A DNA stretch of 64,000 bases from Saprospiraceae bacterium (GTDB lineage: Bacteria > Bacteroidota > Bacteroidia > Chitinophagales > Saprospiraceae): contig JADJXG010000001.1 of the NCBI GenBank assembly GCA_016715965.1, positions 3,291,501 through 3,355,500 on the forward strand, in the 5' to 3' direction. Below, piece by piece: positions 34,762 through 44,613 of the stretch (position 1 is the stretch's first letter; every line of letters starts with the position of its first letter). The notes beneath the pieces were generated by a model. The model ran no database searches and was not told where the DNA came from. It saw only the letters and a list, made by a program, of their open reading frames with translations. The position numbers and the translations under genes were made by a program.

Positions 34762-36357
34762 TTAATATTTTACAAAACCCTTGGTTTCCTGTTTACCATT
34801 AAATAAAAATTGAATATAATATATACCTGAAGGATAATTACTTACATCCCTCTCAATGGTTTGATCTACAGATCCTGGACGGTGATTTTCATCCAAAAAG
34901 TCAATCATTTGGCCCAGAGGATTAAATATTCGAAGGGTATAAGGACCAAATTGATCAAATCCTAAATTTACTTTTAAATTGCCGTCTTTCAAAGGATTAA
35001 CCTCAATTTCCATAAAGCTTTGTTCCTTTAGTGAGTTGCAATAAGTTTCCAAACACAGCATGGATTTAAACACATTAAACCTATTGCCGGATACCGTAAT
35101 ATTGGATAAGCTTGAAAGCGGGTCTCCACAATTGAGGATCATTGATTTCAGCAATTTGAGAGCATCTTCTGGTTTATTTTTTAGAAGCTGGGCATATTTA
35201 CCACAAAATTGATTGAGCAAAACGATACCTGCTCCCACTTGAGGTGCTGATAAAGAACATCCTGAAGAGGATCCTAACATACCCCCTCTTTGTAAAACGG
35301 CGACTTCTTCACCAGATGCGCCAATATCAATGTGCAGCTTACTATATCCCGAGGATGGCACGAACCGGTCATTCATATCGGTATTGGTTACCGCTATTAA
35401 AAAATCACTTGGACACAAGGACGGAATATCTCCCTTTAAGCCAATATCATGATCAGGCTCATTTACTGTGGCACATACATTCATAATTCCGATGGATCCG
35501 AGCCAATCATACAAAGGGCAAACATTTGGGTGATCCTCAGGAAAAGCTGAATTAAAACCCAGTGAAATACTGGTGGCCACCACATAGGCTCCTTTCTGTC
35601 CTCCAGATTGGAGATACAATTCTTTCATTTTGTAAAAGTAGGTATAGCAGGCAATCATGTGTGATTCAGACATCCCGGAACACATTAAAATTTTTATGTT
35701 CTGCGCTGCTCCTGTAATGTCCTTCCCATTGTTTCCCTTGGCCCCCAAGATGCTAATTACCTCCGTTCCGTGATTGGCTTCGGGATGCTCATCATTCTTA
35801 TTGATTGAAATAGGACTATAACCATAATAATCATCCACATAGCCATTTCCGTCATCATCGATTTTGTTGTTTGGCAGTTCGTGATGATTGACAAAAACAT
35901 TGGGCAAAATATCATTGAGGCGAAAATCAAAACCGAAATCCATTAAGCCGATCACCAAAGTATCACCAAGAGGACTGATACCTTCGTTGGTATAACACCA
36001 AACCTCATCGAATTCCATTTTTCCCATATTCCATTGTCTGTTATACGATGGATCATTTGGAGAACACCCTCTGGCTTGAAGTACTTTGGAAGCATGGAAG
36101 TGCTTTATGGATGATTCGTTCGTTAATAATTTGATTTCATCTTCCCTTTGAAAAGTGGCGGGAAAAGTGATGATTCCAAAAGGTTGATACGAGTCCAGAT
36201 ATTGGATTTCAATATGATTCAATTTACAATTTGCAATGAAAGAATTCAAATGGGCTTTTGGTTGGCGCCACTCCACAAAGTATTCATGCGGTATGGTTTC
36301 CTGCCCATTGATATCACATGAGCCCACTAAAATACAAAGCAATAAGAGATATTTCAT
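34762..36357 (-). CDS. Subtilisin-like (S8) serine protease with T9SS sorting domain
   Basis: 531 aa secreted protease. Signal peptide about 1-18 (a Cys in it could also suit a lipoprotein). An inhibitor-like propeptide region (about 20-95) precedes the catalytic domain. Triad candidates are Asp in IGLMDFGFD, His in NHGTEVIS and Ser in SGCSLSAPQVGAG, a variant of the usual GTSMAAP. A Ca-binding-like acidic loop DDDGNGYVDDYYG lies between Asp and His. The C-terminus (MEIEVNPLKDGNL to KGFVKY) is a T9SS sorting domain. The start overlaps the end of the BtuF-like gene by 4 bases. Confidence 0.85.
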   Translation of the reverse strand: MKYLLLLCILVGSCDINGQETIPHEYFVEWRQPKAHLNSFIANCKLNHIEIQYLDSYQPFGIITFPATFQREDEIKLLTNESSIKHFHASKVLQARGCSPNDPSYNRQWNMGKMEFDEVWCYTNEGISPLGDTLVIGLMDFGFDFRLNDILPNVFVNHHELPNNKIDDDGNGYVDDYYGYSPISINKNDEHPEANHGTEVISILGAKGNNGKDITGAAQNIKILMCSGMSESHMIACYTYFYKMKELYLQSGGQKGAYVVATSISLGFNSAFPEDHPNVCPLYDWLGSIGIMNVCATVNEPDHDIGLKGDIPSLCPSDFLIAVTNTDMNDRFVPSSGYSKLHIDIGASGEEVAVLQRGGMLGSSSGCSLSAPQVGAGIVLLNQFCGKYAQLLKNKPEDALKLLKSMILNCGDPLSSLSNITVSGNRFNVFKSMLCLETYCNSLKEQSFMEIEVNPLKDGNLKVNLGFDQFGPYTLRIFNPLGQMIDFLDENHRPGSVDQTIERDVSNYPSGIYYIQFLFNGKQETKGFVKY

Positions 36358-37151
36358 GGAGTAGTTGTTTGGATCTGATCAATTAAACGACAAAAATACT
36401 TAAAACTATATAACATTCTACTTCCATACCAACTGAAAGGTTCGCCATCAACAATGATAGAATTAAAATCCTTGAATAAATCTTTATGCTTCTCATTAAA
36501 AGGGTAGGGTTCTGATGAAAGAAAAATCCAATCAGGCCCACGTTGTCTGATTTCATCGAGACTGGTTGTTGGATATCGGATTTTATCTGAAAAAATATTC
36601 TCAAATCCAGCCAACTCAAGCATTTCATGAATAAATGTATCCTTACCTACACTCATCCATGGTGCTTTCCAAATCAAATAGCAAATTTTAAGCGGGGTTG
36701 GTAGAATGCTCTTTCTAAATTGCACAAAATGTCTTATTTCATGCTGTATTTTTTGCGTCATCGCTGTTGCTTCTAATTGGCGATCGCAGATCATGCCAAT
36801 CTGGTCGATCATATAAAACGCATCTTGTACATTGGACACTTGACTGGTCCAAACCGGAATAGTTTGACTCAATCGATCAATATCCTCCTTGTTATTTTCT
36901 TCTTTATTGGCAAGGACAAGATCCGGGTTAAGATCAATCACTTTCTGAATACTGACATTTTTGGTACCACCCACCTTTAATTTCTCTTTAATCCAATGGG
37001 GTGGTCTGACACAAAATTTAGTAATTCCTACTACTTGATTTTCCAAACCTAAATCATACAATAATTCTGTCTGAGAAGGCACGAGTGAAACGATTCTTTT
37101 GGGAGGAAAGTTTATTTCGATCGTTTGAAAAACTTGATCTTTTACTTGCAT
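36354..37151 (-). CDS. BtuF-like helical-backbone metal/cobalamin receptor without signal peptide
   Basis: 265 aa ABC-type solute-binding fold of cluster A-II. RIVSLVPSQTELLYDLGL and KVIDLNPDLVLANKEENN are the family's two lobe motifs. Relatives bind cobalamin or chelated metals in the periplasm. No signal peptide or lipobox is visible at the N-terminus, so this copy looks cytosolic, and no BtuC/BtuD genes are adjacent. It is downstream of the TolB-like gene (13-base gap) and overlaps the subtilase start. Confidence 0.85.
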   Translation of the reverse strand: MQVKDQVFQTIEINFPPKRIVSLVPSQTELLYDLGLENQVVGITKFCVRPPHWIKEKLKVGGTKNVSIQKVIDLNPDLVLANKEENNKEDIDRLSQTIPVWTSQVSNVQDAFYMIDQIGMICDRQLEATAMTQKIQHEIRHFVQFRKSILPTPLKICYLIWKAPWMSVGKDTFIHEMLELAGFENIFSDKIRYPTTSLDEIRQRGPDWIFLSSEPYPFNEKHKDLFKDFNSIIVDGEPFSWYGSRMLYSFKYFCRLIDQIQTTTP

Positions 37152-37164
37152 TGGGCATTATCAG

Positions 37165-38049
37165 CTACGGTTCGTTGACCAGTAGAAATTGGTTGTCAAG
37201 AATGGAGATTCTCTTTATATTATTCAAACCAAATTCACTCAGATCTATCATCAAATTCCAAGAGGAATGAATCTTATCAAACTTGAATAATTCTGCGCCT
37301 TTTGCACAAATAATTTCTCCATCTTTGGTTAAACCAAAATCTTCAACACCTTTCGGCATTTCGCCTAGGTACTCCATTGACTTTGTAGAAGGAAGGTATT
37401 TCTTCAGTTGCCACACTTCTTTGGTCAGTTTATGGACAAACAAAATACTTCCATCTTCCAAAACTTCAAAACACCGTCCAATATCAGATGCAAATACGAT
37501 CCGGCTTGTGTTTTCCTCATTGCAAATGGCCAAATAATTGTAATGGTCAACGATAAAACAAACCCATTTTTTCTGAGTTAAAAAACGATAATATCCTATT
37601 TTCCCATGTTCACTTAAAATCATCCTTCTTTTCTTGCCTGTCTTTAAGTCGTAAGCTGCCAGATACTGCGTGGTATCGGGTAAAGTATTTACCTCAACGA
37701 CTGTAAGTTCAGTTGAATCCAAAGGATGAATCCTTGGCGAATAATGACTTAACGGATGGTCCAAAATCCTTGTATAAATGGATTCTGACAAATCAAAAAG
37801 ACAAATATCCGGATCTTTTTTTTCAAGGGTAGCGATGGATGCAAGAAATTCATTCTTACTCATCCAAAAAGCCTGGTTATTGTAAGAGTTTTTATTAAAT
37901 AAACTCAGATATTTTATTTTTCTATGAATCCAATTTCCATTTTTATCTTGACTTAAATCTAAATACCACAAAGAAGTGGTTGGCATCTGCGCGAATCCCT
38001 GTAAAGCAGACAATCCAAATAAAAAAAGAAAGAAAGACTTACCAATCAA
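37165..38049 (-). CDS. Secreted TolB/WD40-like propeller protein, function unknown
   Basis: 294 aa. It starts at a TTG, directly followed by a good signal peptide (about residues 1-20, ending GFAQ); no ATG lies upstream. The rest is beta-strand-rich with repeated motifs of WD40-like PD40 type, for example YSPRIHPLDSTELTVVEV and EVLEDGSILFVH. No enzyme motif. It follows lepB by 5 bases and precedes the BtuF-like gene, so it belongs to that minus-strand operon. Confidence 0.65.
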   Translation of the reverse strand: MIGKSFFLFLFGLSALQGFAQMPTTSLWYLDLSQDKNGNWIHRKIKYLSLFNKNSYNNQAFWMSKNEFLASIATLEKKDPDICLFDLSESIYTRILDHPLSHYSPRIHPLDSTELTVVEVNTLPDTTQYLAAYDLKTGKKRRMILSEHGKIGYYRFLTQKKWVCFIVDHYNYLAICNEENTSRIVFASDIGRCFEVLEDGSILFVHKLTKEVWQLKKYLPSTKSMEYLGEMPKGVEDFGLTKDGEIICAKGAELFKFDKIHSSWNLMIDLSEFGLNNIKRISILDNQFLLVNEP

Positions 38050-38054
38050 ATATT

Positions 38055-39611
38055 TTAAAGTTTATTAGGTGAAGAAAAAACCCTTTTCCAGTTGACTCCT
38101 TCTCTTAATGATGCATTTTTTAAGCTAAACCATATTAATACTGGTTTGCCAACAATGTGGTCTTCCGGTACATATCCCCAGGCTCGAGAGTCTTCAGAAT
38201 TTCTTCGGTTGTCGCCCATTGCCCAATAATAATTTTGCTTAAAGGTGTATTGACTGGATTCAATCCCATTAATAAAAATTTTGCCATTATTGAGTTCTAG
38301 CTTATTTGATTCATATACTGAAATAACGCGGTCGAAAAACTTTAGGTTTTCTGGCGTTAGCTCAATGGTAACTCCGGCTTTTGGAATCCAAACAGGTCCA
38401 TAGTTGTCAAAGGTCCAACCAGTCTGACCCGGTGGAAACACCTGGTCGTCATTGGACTCATAAGGCAATAACTCAATATCGGGTCCCAATGATTTAACTT
38501 TTTCATATTGGGTCTCATCCAGATAAATTAAACCCGCTCTTAGATTGGGATCGTAGGTATTAATTCCCCATTCTGTAAGTCTTTTCATCGGAATGGATGT
38601 CGTGGATGTTTTCATTAAATAGGCATGTTGAAGGTGCTTGGGATTTTGTGCTTCCTTTCCGTTGATGTACAATTGCCTGTTGATGATTTGAAGACTATCT
38701 CCCGGCATACCGACGCATCTCTTAATATAATGATCCTTCTTATCGACTGGTCTAACACGAAGTCCTGCACCTTTGCAATCTTGAGTTGCATACGGATTGT
38801 TGGCTAACTGAAATGCAGCCCAAGATCTTTCCTTCCCGAGATACACGCTATCTCCGACAGGCCAGTTAAATACAAAGGGATCATTTCTTTTGATTTCGAC
38901 CAATTTTGGCAACCGCTTATATGGCAAGCTTGGCTTGGAAAAATAAGATTCTGTTCCCAGGCCTGGTACGGTGTTGTGCAACAATGGCAACATCGCAATC
39001 GTCATTGGCATTCTAACCCCATAATGCAATTTTGAAACAAATAAAAAATCTCCTACTTTAAGCGTTCCTTCCATAGAAGGAGTAGGGATGACGTATGCCT
39101 CCAATATAAACATTCGCAACAAAGCAGCTGCGAATACTGCAAATATGATAGATTCCAGCCATTCTCTTAGAGCCGATTTGGCATATGGACTTTGGGATTT
39201 AATTCGTTCAAATTTGGCACTGTCTTTTTCCTTCTGAGCCAAATGCAAGGAATGGATGTATTCTCTTTCCTTAATAACGGCAGGTTCGACAAAAACATCT
39301 TTTGGATTTCTGGCAATCAAAAAGAAACTAAGAGGTGCATAAACTACTGCCAGGGCTGAATCAAAGAATTTCATTTTTCTGAATGACCGGACCAGGTCAA
39401 CACTCATCCCTACGAATATAAATACATTCACAATCGGCATTAAAAGCCAAAGTGCGTGCCATGGAGATCTCCCTATCCCTTTGCACCAAACCCCAAAATT
39501 GACACCCGGAATCCATGCTTTTATTGGATCAATCCCCATTTTAGGGAATATCAAATATAGACTAAGACAAAGCAGCAGGTAACTAATTATAAAAAATATC
39601 AATAAAAACAT
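38055..39611 (-). CDS. lepB: Signal peptidase I with extra N-terminal membrane domain
   Basis: 518 aa, longer than the usual 200-330. Residues 1-110 form an extra hydrophobic domain with about three membrane segments (DUF5684-like). A charged linker follows, then a membrane helix and the catalytic domain with Ser179 in PTPSMEGTLKVGD and Lys297 in IKRCVGMPGD. The C-terminal GDNRRNSEDSR box is intact. It cleaves Sec signal peptides at the periplasmic face. Between the Ser and Lys boxes it carries a longer than normal insert. It heads the operon reaching down to the subtilase. Confidence 0.93.
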   Translation of the reverse strand: MFLLIFFIISYLLLCLSLYLIFPKMGIDPIKAWIPGVNFGVWCKGIGRSPWHALWLLMPIVNVFIFVGMSVDLVRSFRKMKFFDSALAVVYAPLSFFLIARNPKDVFVEPAVIKEREYIHSLHLAQKEKDSAKFERIKSQSPYAKSALREWLESIIFAVFAAALLRMFILEAYVIPTPSMEGTLKVGDFLFVSKLHYGVRMPMTIAMLPLLHNTVPGLGTESYFSKPSLPYKRLPKLVEIKRNDPFVFNWPVGDSVYLGKERSWAAFQLANNPYATQDCKGAGLRVRPVDKKDHYIKRCVGMPGDSLQIINRQLYINGKEAQNPKHLQHAYLMKTSTTSIPMKRLTEWGINTYDPNLRAGLIYLDETQYEKVKSLGPDIELLPYESNDDQVFPPGQTGWTFDNYGPVWIPKAGVTIELTPENLKFFDRVISVYESNKLELNNGKIFINGIESSQYTFKQNYYWAMGDNRRNSEDSRAWGYVPEDHIVGKPVLIWFSLKNASLREGVNWKRVFSSPNKL

Positions 39612-39718
39612 CGAGACATTGAATTGTTAAGGCGCAAAGATACTTATTTTAGCATGGGAGTGTCTGAATATTCAGACTTTGATTTAGACATACCCTATCA
39701 ATTAAGCTAGAATATCGA

Positions 39719-40306
39719 CTAAATACAATCATGCCTCTCAATTGTATATACTTTGCCTGGGATCAATTCTTCAAGAATTAGATTCCCAATGGAGATCCGA
39801 ATCAATCTTAAAACTGGGAAGCCCAATTTTGCACACATTTTCCGAATTTGCCTGTTTTTTCCCTCGCTAAGAGTGATAGATATCCAGGTAGCTGGTATGT
39901 TTTGTCGGTATCGCACCGGGGGATTTCTAGGTGGAATCTGAATGGTATTTTCCAAAGGTTTGACCAAGGCAGGAAGACAGAAATGAGCTTTTTGATTAAC
40001 CATTATTTCTATACCTTTTGCCATTGCTTGAATAAAATCATGATTGGGAATTCCTTCTACCTGAACCCAATAGGTTTTCTCCTTTTTTTGGTCTGGGTGT
40101 AAAATCATCTGATTGATTGTAGGGTCATTGGTCAAAATCAACAATCCTTCACTGTCCTTATCCAATCGACCTACCGGATAAACATCAGGTGGAAAAGCAT
40201 AGAGGTCTTTTAAAGTTTGATCGTCTGGATGCTCTCTTGTGAACTGCGACAAAACCCCATAAGGCTTGTAAACCTTATAGTATTTGAAAACCTTCTTTTT
40301 AATCAT
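39719..40306 (-). CDS. rluE: rRNA large-subunit pseudouridine synthase, RluE-type
   Basis: 195 aa RsuA-family pseudouridine synthase without an S4 domain. The catalytic block VGRLDKDSEGLLILTND (Asp in GRLD) is followed by KEKTYWVQVEGIP and a basic KNRQIRKMCAKLGFPVLRL. The length and lack of S4 fit RluE (23S rRNA, U2457 in E. coli); RsuA or RluF usually have the extra domain. Single gene, with a 107-base gap before lepB. Confidence 0.88.
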   Translation of the reverse strand: MIKKKVFKYYKVYKPYGVLSQFTREHPDDQTLKDLYAFPPDVYPVGRLDKDSEGLLILTNDPTINQMILHPDQKKEKTYWVQVEGIPNHDFIQAMAKGIEIMVNQKAHFCLPALVKPLENTIQIPPRNPPVRYRQNIPATWISITLSEGKNRQIRKMCAKLGFPVLRLIRISIGNLILEELIPGKVYTIERHDCI

Positions 40307-40327
40307 CTCCGCAACAAATACCTGCTG

Positions 40328-43300
40328 CTATTTTTTGTCAAATTTCAACGGAATAAAAACCGGAGATTCTAATTTTAAGATCTTCTGATTTAGTTCCAAT
40401 AAATCTATTGATTTGACCATTGAAAATCGGTGAAGTTGCTCATCTATTTGTTGGATCAATAAGTCTGCAAGTGCTTCTGCTTGTTCGGTGGGAGGATATA
40501 CTTCCTGGTTGTACAATGCCACCAAATGGGCTAATTTATTCGTCAATTTAATGGGATAATTGATGGGATCCTGGATCGCCTGCATTTTGGTTTGGTACAA
40601 CTCATTTTCTATAATTGTCAAAATGCTATCAATTTTACTTTTCTGCTTGCTGCATTCTTCAGGAATTTCGTTCCATCTTTCAAAATAACCGTCCATTTGT
40701 GCGCGCAAATCCCTTATTTCTAAAATTGCTTTGTGTGCTTCGTCCACTTTATCTCTGCATTTTTTTAAAAATTTAAATCGGTTGATCGCATCCTGATTAC
40801 TTGATGGATACCCAAAATTTCTCAGGAGAGAGCAACTGTCTTGATATAGCCTTTGTTTGTTTTGCAGGACGCTTAGATGATAGGTACCGGGGGGTGCCAA
40901 TGGTCCTGCGAGTGAAGCTCCCCAGAGGACCATGCCTTCCACCTTTGTCGCATCAGGGTATTTAAATGGAATTAACACAAGGTTTGATCCCGTTTTAATA
41001 TTGACTTTTTGATAATTTTTCAAAGCTTTATTTGATAATCTGCTTAAAGTATCTGAATCCATAGAAACGAGAAAAAATTCCATCGTGTCCGAATTTCGGA
41101 TTGAATCCAAATAAAAATAAAACATCCATTCAGATGGGTGATTGATTCCTGCATTCAAAATCGTTGTGTCCTGACTGCCCCTCATGCTGTATGCAGGTTT
41201 GGGGTGATGAAAAAAGTGTGAACCCTTTCTTAAGTTTTTCAGATCACGCAAAGAAGTCAAATCATCTAACATCCAAATACCTCTGCCCTGTGTAGAAACC
41301 AATAATGAAAAATCTTTTAAAGCAATGTCGGTGATTGGCACCAGCGGCAAATTTTTCTGCAATGAAAACCAGTTTCGTCCATCATCTTCTGAAAAATAGA
41401 TCCCCCTTTCTGTCCCACAATACAATAATCCTGGATTAATGCGATCTGCTCGTATTACTCTGGTGAAATGTTCAGCGGAAATCCCTTGTACAATTTTTTT
41501 CCAGCTCTTACCGAAGTCTTCTGTCTTAAACAAGTAAGGCGTATAGTCACCCGATTTATAACATGTTGCAGCAATATAGCAACCGCCCGGATGGAAGGGG
41601 TCGGCTTCCAGGCTATTGATCATGGCCCATTCAGGCAAAGCCGAAGGCGTCACATTGATCCAGTTTCTTCCTCCATCTTTTGTCAAATGAACCAGACCAT
41701 CGTCAGAACCAGTCCAGATTACATTGGAATCAGAGATTGACTCTGTGATTGCAAAGATGGTGCAATAATATTCTACAGAGGTGTTGTCTTTTGTAATGGG
41801 CCCTCCTGAAGCCACCAATTTAGTACTGTCATTTCTGCTCAGATCAGGGCTAATGGTTTTCCAACTATGTCCTTCGTTCTCTGAAAGATGAACATGATTA
41901 GAGCACACAAACAATTTTTTAGGGTTGTGTCTTGAAAATAATATGGGAAAATTCCATTGAAACCTGTATTTTAAATTAATGGCACCATGTCCTATGGGAT
42001 TGTCAGGCCAAACATGAATGTTTCGATTCCACTTATTTTGATGATCGTAGCGAGTGAGATATCCCCCGTAACTTCCGCCATATACAATCTCAGGATTTAA
42101 GGGATCAACGGCTATGTGACCCGACTCACCCCCTGCAGTATTTTCCCAGTGGGCACTGGAGATGGAATTGCTGTATGTACGATGTAAAATGCGGACAGTG
42201 CTGTTGTCTTGCTGCGCTGCATAGACACGAAATGGAAAGTGTTCATCTGTCGTAAGTCTGTAAAATTGTGCGGTGGGCTGGTTGTTCAAACTGGACCAGC
42301 TCGTTCCTCCATTGTAGCTAATCTGTGCGCCGCCATCGTTTGCAAGAATCATTTGATTCGGATCTTTCGCATCTATCCACAAATCATGATGGTCCACATG
42401 TCCAGCAGAAATGGTTTTAAAACTTTTACCCCCATCCGTTGATTTGTGAAAAAAGACATTCAGCACATAGATTGTATTGGGGTCCAATGGGTCCACCTGG
42501 ATTCTGGAAAAATACCAGGCGCGTTGACGCAAATCACGGCTATCATTTATTTTTGTCCAACTCTGTCCCCCATTTTCAGTTTTAAATAATCCACCTTCCT
42601 CATGCTCGATTAATGAATACATCACATCCGGATTGCTAGGACTAATGGTAATGGTGCTGATTCCCCATAATCCAGAAGGAAGACCGTTGATTCCTTTTAG
42701 TTTTGTCCAAGTATCTCCGCCATCATTGCTCTTCCACAAATTACTTTCCGGACCACCGCTAATGAGTGAATAGGGACTTCGTCTGATATTCCAACTTGTC
42801 GCATATAGAATATGGGGTAGGGTAGGGTGAATTACAAGTTCTACAACTCCTGCAGAGTCACTGGGAAATAGAATTTTGTTCCAATTTTTGCCCCCATCTG
42901 TGGTCTTAAAAACACCTCTTTCAGAATGATTTTTGAATAAATCACCCATGGCTGCAATATAAACTATGTCAGGATTGTCTGGATGAATTCTAATTCTGCT
43001 AATGTGTCTGGTTTTGGCCAATCCTTTAAAAGACCATGACTTACCGGCATCCTCAGATTTCCAAACTCCCTCTCCGGGAGAGACATTGCCTCTGACAGTT
43101 TCTTCTCCTGTTCCCACCCAAATGTGATTTGAATTTCGCTCGGCCAAGGCAATTGCACCAATTGATCCACCAAAATATCCATCCGAAATATTTTTCCATT
43201 GTTTTCCCCCATCTTTCGTCAACCATACTCCACCACCGGTACTGCCCATGTAATATTTGTCCTTTTGACCAGGAACTCCCGTCACTGCACAAGAGCGCCC

Positions 43301-43444
43301 TCCTCTATATGGACCCAGCTCTCTCCATTTTAATGCATCAATCATGTAAAACTTGGGGTGGGTGACTTGAGCAAAATTTGAATGGACATCAATCAGTAAA
43401 ATCAAATTGAGTACGCCTAAAAATTTAGAGACAAATTTCATCAT
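40328..43444 (-). CDS. Large BNR/sortilin-like beta-propeller protein
   Basis: 1038 aa from the ATG at 43444 (a second ATG follows immediately). Signal peptide ending NFAQ. The N-terminal two-thirds are two VPS10/sortilin-like propellers with many Asp-box-like blades (for example KDGGKQW, TTDGGKNWNK, STDGGKSF, TKDGGRNW). The last 350 residues are helical with basic and acidic coils. Homologues are often annotated as glycosyl hydrolases, but no catalytic residues can be assigned. No T9SS domain is evident, which is unusual among its neighbours. Probably an exported or outer-membrane-linked protein. Confidence 0.85.
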   Translation of the reverse strand: MMKFVSKFLGVLNLILLIDVHSNFAQVTHPKFYMIDALKWRELGPYRGGRSCAVTGVPGQKDKYYMGSTGGGVWLTKDGGKQWKNISDGYFGGSIGAIALAERNSNHIWVGTGEETVRGNVSPGEGVWKSEDAGKSWSFKGLAKTRHISRIRIHPDNPDIVYIAAMGDLFKNHSERGVFKTTDGGKNWNKILFPSDSAGVVELVIHPTLPHILYATSWNIRRSPYSLISGGPESNLWKSNDGGDTWTKLKGINGLPSGLWGISTITISPSNPDVMYSLIEHEEGGLFKTENGGQSWTKINDSRDLRQRAWYFSRIQVDPLDPNTIYVLNVFFHKSTDGGKSFKTISAGHVDHHDLWIDAKDPNQMILANDGGAQISYNGGTSWSSLNNQPTAQFYRLTTDEHFPFRVYAAQQDNSTVRILHRTYSNSISSAHWENTAGGESGHIAVDPLNPEIVYGGSYGGYLTRYDHQNKWNRNIHVWPDNPIGHGAINLKYRFQWNFPILFSRHNPKKLFVCSNHVHLSENEGHSWKTISPDLSRNDSTKLVASGGPITKDNTSVEYYCTIFAITESISDSNVIWTGSDDGLVHLTKDGGRNWINVTPSALPEWAMINSLEADPFHPGGCYIAATCYKSGDYTPYLFKTEDFGKSWKKIVQGISAEHFTRVIRADRINPGLLYCGTERGIYFSEDDGRNWFSLQKNLPLVPITDIALKDFSLLVSTQGRGIWMLDDLTSLRDLKNLRKGSHFFHHPKPAYSMRGSQDTTILNAGINHPSEWMFYFYLDSIRNSDTMEFFLVSMDSDTLSRLSNKALKNYQKVNIKTGSNLVLIPFKYPDATKVEGMVLWGASLAGPLAPPGTYHLSVLQNKQRLYQDSCSLLRNFGYPSSNQDAINRFKFLKKCRDKVDEAHKAILEIRDLRAQMDGYFERWNEIPEECSKQKSKIDSILTIIENELYQTKMQAIQDPINYPIKLTNKLAHLVALYNQEVYPPTEQAEALADLLIQQIDEQLHRFSMVKSIDLLELNQKILKLESPVFIPLKFDKK

Positions 43445-43586
43445 AAAAATTTCAGCGAATATAAGTCGAATTGCAGGACTGGCAGGGGTCAATGGTTAAA
43501 TTAAGTTTAATAGATTGATTGTGATGTATTTATGAATGAAAAAAGGGCATATTATGCTGCATAAAGCCATAATTGAAATATAGTCT

Positions 43587-43594
43587 TAATTTTG
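43587..43594 (+). promoter_or_regulatory. Candidate -7 box of dusB
   Basis: TAATTTTG followed by GC and the ATG only 8 bases on, so the transcript may have a very short leader. No well-spaced -33 element. Confidence 0.4.
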
Positions 43595-43602
43595 CAGGCA
43601 TA

Positions 43603-44613
43603 ATGAAACAAGACATTCACATAGGATCTGTCCATTTAAAAGAATTTCCACTAATCCTGGCACCTATGGAAGATGTAAGTGATCCACCGTTTAGGGCGCT
43701 TTGCAAACAAAATGGATGTGATCTGATGTACACAGAATTTATTTCAGTAGAAGGATTGGTCAGAGAGGCAGATAAAAGTGTGAAGAAACTTGATATTAAC
43801 AATGAAGAAAGGCCCATCGGTATTCAGATATTTGGGGCTGAATACGATTCGATGATGAAGGCGGCAGAGATCATTGAAGACGCCAGACCCGATATATTGG
43901 ATATCAACTACGGTTGTCCTGTACAAAAGGTGGTTTGCAAACTGGCTGGAGCCGGAATATTAAAAGATGTCAATAAAATGGTTTCACTGACTGAAGCAGT
44001 GGTTAAATCTACTTCACTTCCTGTAACCGTAAAAACCAGACTAGGCTGGGATGAAAATACCATCAGAATTGTAGAAGTGGCAGAGAGATTACAGGATATT
44101 GGAATACAGGCACTCAGCATTCATGCCAGAACCAGAAGCCAAATGTATAAAGGACATTCTGACTGGAGTTGGATCGCAAAGGTCAAAGAAAATCCACGCA
44201 TGAAAATTCCTATCTTTGGGAATGGAGATATTGATTCACCACAAAAAGCTTTGGAATATAAAAACAGATATGGAGTGGATGGTATAATGATTGGCCGGGC
44301 TAGCATTGGTTATCCCTGGATATTTAGAGAAATAAAACATTTTCTAAAAACGGGCACACTCATGGATCCACCAGATTTTGAAGAAAGAATCCAAGCGGTG
44401 AGGCAACATTTAGAAAGTTCCATACGCTGGAAAGGTGAAAAGTTGGGTGTACTGGAAATGAGAAGACATTACACCAATTACTTTAAAGGATTTCCAGGGA
44501 TCAAAGAATACAGGTCAAAGCTGGTCACAGAAACAGATCCGACCACATTGTATGCAATCATCGATGAAATGAAATTTGTTTTTCAACATCAAACTGAAGA
44601 AGTAACAGCCTGA
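43603..44613 (+). CDS. dusB: tRNA-dihydrouridine synthase
   Basis: 336 aa FMN-dependent enzyme that reduces uridine to dihydrouridine in the tRNA D loop. ATG at 43603 (MKQDIHIGSVHLKEFPLILA); an upstream in-frame start gives ten extra residues and is less likely. TIM barrel with LAPMEDVSDPPFR, catalytic Cys105 in INYGCPVQKV and the FMN-phosphate GNGDIDSP and IGRASIGYPW blocks. The stop codon overlaps the cca ATG by one base (TGATG), so dusB and cca are translationally coupled tRNA-maturation genes. Confidence 0.93.
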   Translation: MKQDIHIGSVHLKEFPLILAPMEDVSDPPFRALCKQNGCDLMYTEFISVEGLVREADKSVKKLDINNEERPIGIQIFGAEYDSMMKAAEIIEDARPDILDINYGCPVQKVVCKLAGAGILKDVNKMVSLTEAVVKSTSLPVTVKTRLGWDENTIRIVEVAERLQDIGIQALSIHARTRSQMYKGHSDWSWIAKVKENPRMKIPIFGNGDIDSPQKALEYKNRYGVDGIMIGRASIGYPWIFREIKHFLKTGTLMDPPDFEERIQAVRQHLESSIRWKGEKLGVLEMRRHYTNYFKGFPGIKEYRSKLVTETDPTTLYAIIDEMKFVFQHQTEEVTA

